Shown piece by piece: positions 61,456 to 64,000 of a DNA stretch of 64,000 nucleotides. Every line of letters begins with the position of its first letter. Position 1 is the first letter of the stretch. The notes below the pieces were generated by a model. The model saw only the letters and a list, made by a program, of their open reading frames with translations. It made no database searches and was not told where the DNA came from. Position numbers and translations under genes: made by a program. The stretch is taken from the NCBI GenBank assembly GCA_013399305.1, contig VXAI01000068.1:1857141-1921140 (forward strand), written 5' to 3'. Source of the stretch: Rostratula benghalensis. Its lineage: Eukaryota; Chordata; Aves; Charadriiformes; Rostratulidae.

Positions 61456-62899
61456 TTTTGAGTGGTATTTTTATTTCTGGTTAAGTGTTTTTCTGAGTGC
61501 TTTTATTTACAATTCTCAGTGCACAATAATTTCTTTGAAAATTGCAGGGCTCTTGTATGAAAAGCAGGAAAATGAGTTTCAGTACATATTGATTATTCAG
61601 TTGACACCTGTGAGTTCCAAGTCATTTTTCACCAGAATAGGTTTACTCCAGTTAACGTTATCTTTAGAATGACTTAAACTAGCACTTTAAACAAAGAACT
61701 TTTTGAGGGCAAAACATCTACCAACGAAAACCAATCTTTTTAAGCAATTGCTGAAGTTTACAGCCTTTTAGGAGTCAAACTGAGATTGCTGCAGGGGACT
61801 AACCGGTATCCCACACGGGTGAAGTCAGTCCTACATTTCTTCTGCCTCTTGCTGTTCTAGATTTAGTTTCACATCTTAGTAGTAATCAAAAGTAGTTGAA
61901 TCAAAGCCACTTTACTTACATTTCTTTCTGGACTAGAAATACTGATGCATCTCCTCTGTGGAAGGTGTTATTTCTCTGTGGAGCCCTCCCTATCCTGTCT
62001 ACATCCAGATTTTCTAAAGATAAGATAAACTTCTTAACATTCTTTTTAAAAATCCCAAATGTGTGCCAGTTCTTTTAAAAAATACTCTTACTAGAAACCA
62101 ACCAGACTATAGAATTTCCAATAACTAATGTTGAAATCCTATTTAAGTTAGTCATATCTTCATGTTAATAGAGTGCATTCAAAAGTAATGAACACCCAGG
62201 AGGCCAGAGTTACTGAGAATATTTGTATGTTCCTACATTAAAAAAAAAAAAACAAATGCAACTGTTACTGATCTATATATAATTAACAGCTTGGAAGTAA
62301 AAAAAAAAGCAAAAAAAAACCCCAACCCAACCCCAATACCTACTAGTCACACAGAACTGAAATAAGCAACATGGATATTTCAATGATATTGCCCAGAAAG
62401 AATATATTTTCACAAGCACAGCACACTAGTGATATTGTATAACATCTGTCACAATTGTAAACTAAACATTAAATTCCATGCTTTATTTTAGATAATAAAT
62501 TAATAATTTTGCAGCATTTAGTGAATTGAATGAGGTAAATGATGAATCCAACAAGTGCTACAAAAGAGCAAGACCCTGTAACCTGGAGCCAGGCACAGGG
62601 AGAGAAAAGTGAGATAAAAGGAAGAGGAAGCAGATCCCCTCTGTTAGCAACTAAACTTTTGGATCAGTTCAACTCTAAGATACATCTTCACTCAACAGAA
62701 CAAATTAAGGGAAAAGATGCATTCTCAGGAAACAAAAGGTCGCACTTTCATCAAGTTGCTCCTCCTTAACAGAGCTGAGAAATGAGGAAAACGTGGCATT
62801 GGAGCAGAACTTCTTAAATGGTTTATTTTAGTCGTGCATTTGTGTGTTTTCTTAATTTAGTGAGAGTTTCCCCGTGAAGAATTTGTTGTTTTAAATGAT
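61456..62899. other. Intergenic downstream of CXCR4, no gene seen
   Basis: AT-rich DNA with short A-runs near 62240 and 62299-62320. The 76-residue frames at 61442-61672 and 62539-62769 show no domain. An exon of the next gene (DARS1 by mammalian synteny) was not found. Confidence 0.55.
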
Positions 62900-63100
62900 T
62901 CTAATTTCCACCTCAGGCCAATCAATCACTGTGATTTAATTGCACTTATAAAATACTTATTGGCTATCAACACGCTGATGTTTATTTGCCAAGGATATGT
63001 TTAGAGCCCTTTAGCATTAACTCAGATTATTCCCATTATACTTCACAATCAGCCAACTGTTAGCTCAAGCAGCGAGTTAGCAGGAAAGAGGGTGCAAGGC
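62900..63100. promoter_or_regulatory. Candidate conserved non-coding element downstream of CXCR4
   Basis: The stretch contains CAATCAATCA (PBX/MEIS-like), TGATTTAATTGC (homeodomain-like), a second TTGGCTATCAAC, and GCCAACTGTTAGC, in complex, repeat-free sequence. It has the look of a developmental enhancer, but conservation cannot be tested here. Confidence 0.2.
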
Positions 63101-64000
63101 AAAATAAACTCAGCAGTCCACGCTACTACCAAAGACCAGTAAAAGGACACTTTAAACAAACAAGAGAAAGCATTTGTCTAGAAAACAAATTAGCAAAATT
63201 AAAACAGAACCCATGCCCCAGAAGGATGAGAACTCCACCAGTTTTATAAAACTGCCGTTGTTTTCAGAGGGATTAGTGAAACTATGGACAGAAGGACATC
63301 TTGAAAAGGAGTTGCAAGATCGTTGAGGTTTTGCTCCAGCAAGGAAAATTAGTTAAAAGCCACACACATTTGTTTTTGAAATAACTTACTGTATCCATAA
63401 ATACAAATAGAGCATACATTTTTACTATTTACAGAGTAAATACTTGCAAATTGAATTCAGTTATCATGAGAAAACATAATAGGAAATTATAAATCCTGTC
63501 CTTTTATATCTGAGTAAGTCCAAGCAAATCAGGCAAATTTCTCTCAAAGCTGCTGAGCTATTCCAAATATATTGTGTTGGTAATAAACATGGATTTATTC
63601 CCTTTTAAAACAAAATCATCCTTAAGATGATATTCATTGAGCCTGTGACTTTTTTTCCATCTTTTTGTACCAAAAGTAGTACCGGTTAATGCATTTATTG
63701 AAGTTCTAAATTCAGTGACAAAGCTGAATAGACCGAATTTTGTAATTTATACATTGCCCAAGTCCACAAACATCAAGAACTTTCCAAAGTTTTCAAAGAC
63801 ATTTTCCAAGTCTTTTTCTACATTATTCCTCTGTAGTATACAGAATAATGATAATGACATTCTTCAAGACATACACAATGCATAGTCTCAGCATTTTCTG
63901 GATGTCCTAACATAATAGCTGTGCCCAAGTAATTTTAATTAATGCAATCAAGCTACAGAAGAGAAAACAAGTGCGAGTACACCGCAGTGACCATCGGTTA
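63101..64000. other. Intergenic to window end, no gene seen
   Basis: AT-rich single-copy DNA up to the right edge with no open frame of note, no array and no recognisable repeat. Confidence 0.55.

Noticed and set aside
62299..62340. A-rich run followed by CCCCAACCC units as telomere-like repeat
   Set aside because: The units are irregular and are not TTAGGG/CCCTAA.
1..64000. CRISPR array, bacterial operon, endogenous virus or new defence system
   Set aside because: No spaced direct repeats, no bacterial gene spacing, no LTR pairs and no gag/pol blocks; everything fits an avian gene desert with one gene.

Overview
The window is nuclear DNA of a bird. The evidence is a chemokine-receptor gene with an avian-type N-terminus, several 5'-truncated CR1 LINE tails with the typical ATTCTATG-like 3' ends, long pentanucleotide pyrimidine arrays, and a few very old MIR-like and LINE relics in otherwise AT-rich single-copy DNA. 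I cannot name the species or order from sequence alone.

The only protein-coding gene I can support is CXCR4, on the + strand near the right end. A CpG island with a GC box and a TATA box leads into exon 1 (coding 58150-58188). A 1652-bp GT-AG intron follows, then one large exon (coding 59841-60902), a short AU-rich 3' UTR and an AATAAA signal at 61431. The predicted receptor has 366 residues from the first ATG, or 362 from a second ATG in better Kozak context. It keeps every hallmark of CXCR4: N-terminal glycosylation and tyrosine-sulfation sites, two disulfide pairs, DRY, CWLP, NPILY and a serine-rich tail.

Positions 1-57 kb are a gene desert. In mammals this side of CXCR4 faces THSD7B. It contains: pyrimidine repeats at 1-274; CR1 copies at 1964-2640 (-), 5243-5527 (+), 16465-16533 (+), 31966-32165 (nested, both strands), 37199-37460 (-) and 52415-52505 (-); an L1-like reverse-transcriptase relic at 7150-7420; an L2-like LINE relic at 23860-24110; a CR1/L3-like reverse-transcriptase relic at 48480-48810 (-); MIR-like SINE relics near 18.1, 21.6, 22.2, 43.5 and 53.3 kb; a TTCCC array with an 18-N gap at 13030-13180; and a near-perfect RFX X-box palindrome at 20143-20162. 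A 95-bp CTCTC array lies about 360 bp upstream of the predicted transcription start.

Downstream of CXCR4 (61.5-64 kb, the DARS1 side in mammals) I see no exon. There is a homeodomain-site-rich stretch around 62.9-63.1 kb that could be a conserved enhancer. I found no RNA gene, CRISPR array, intact transposon, endogenous retrovirus or novel protein system. The items most worth checking are the CXCR4 N-terminus and start choice, the ancient LINE relics, the X-box, and structure-prone DNA around the promoter.
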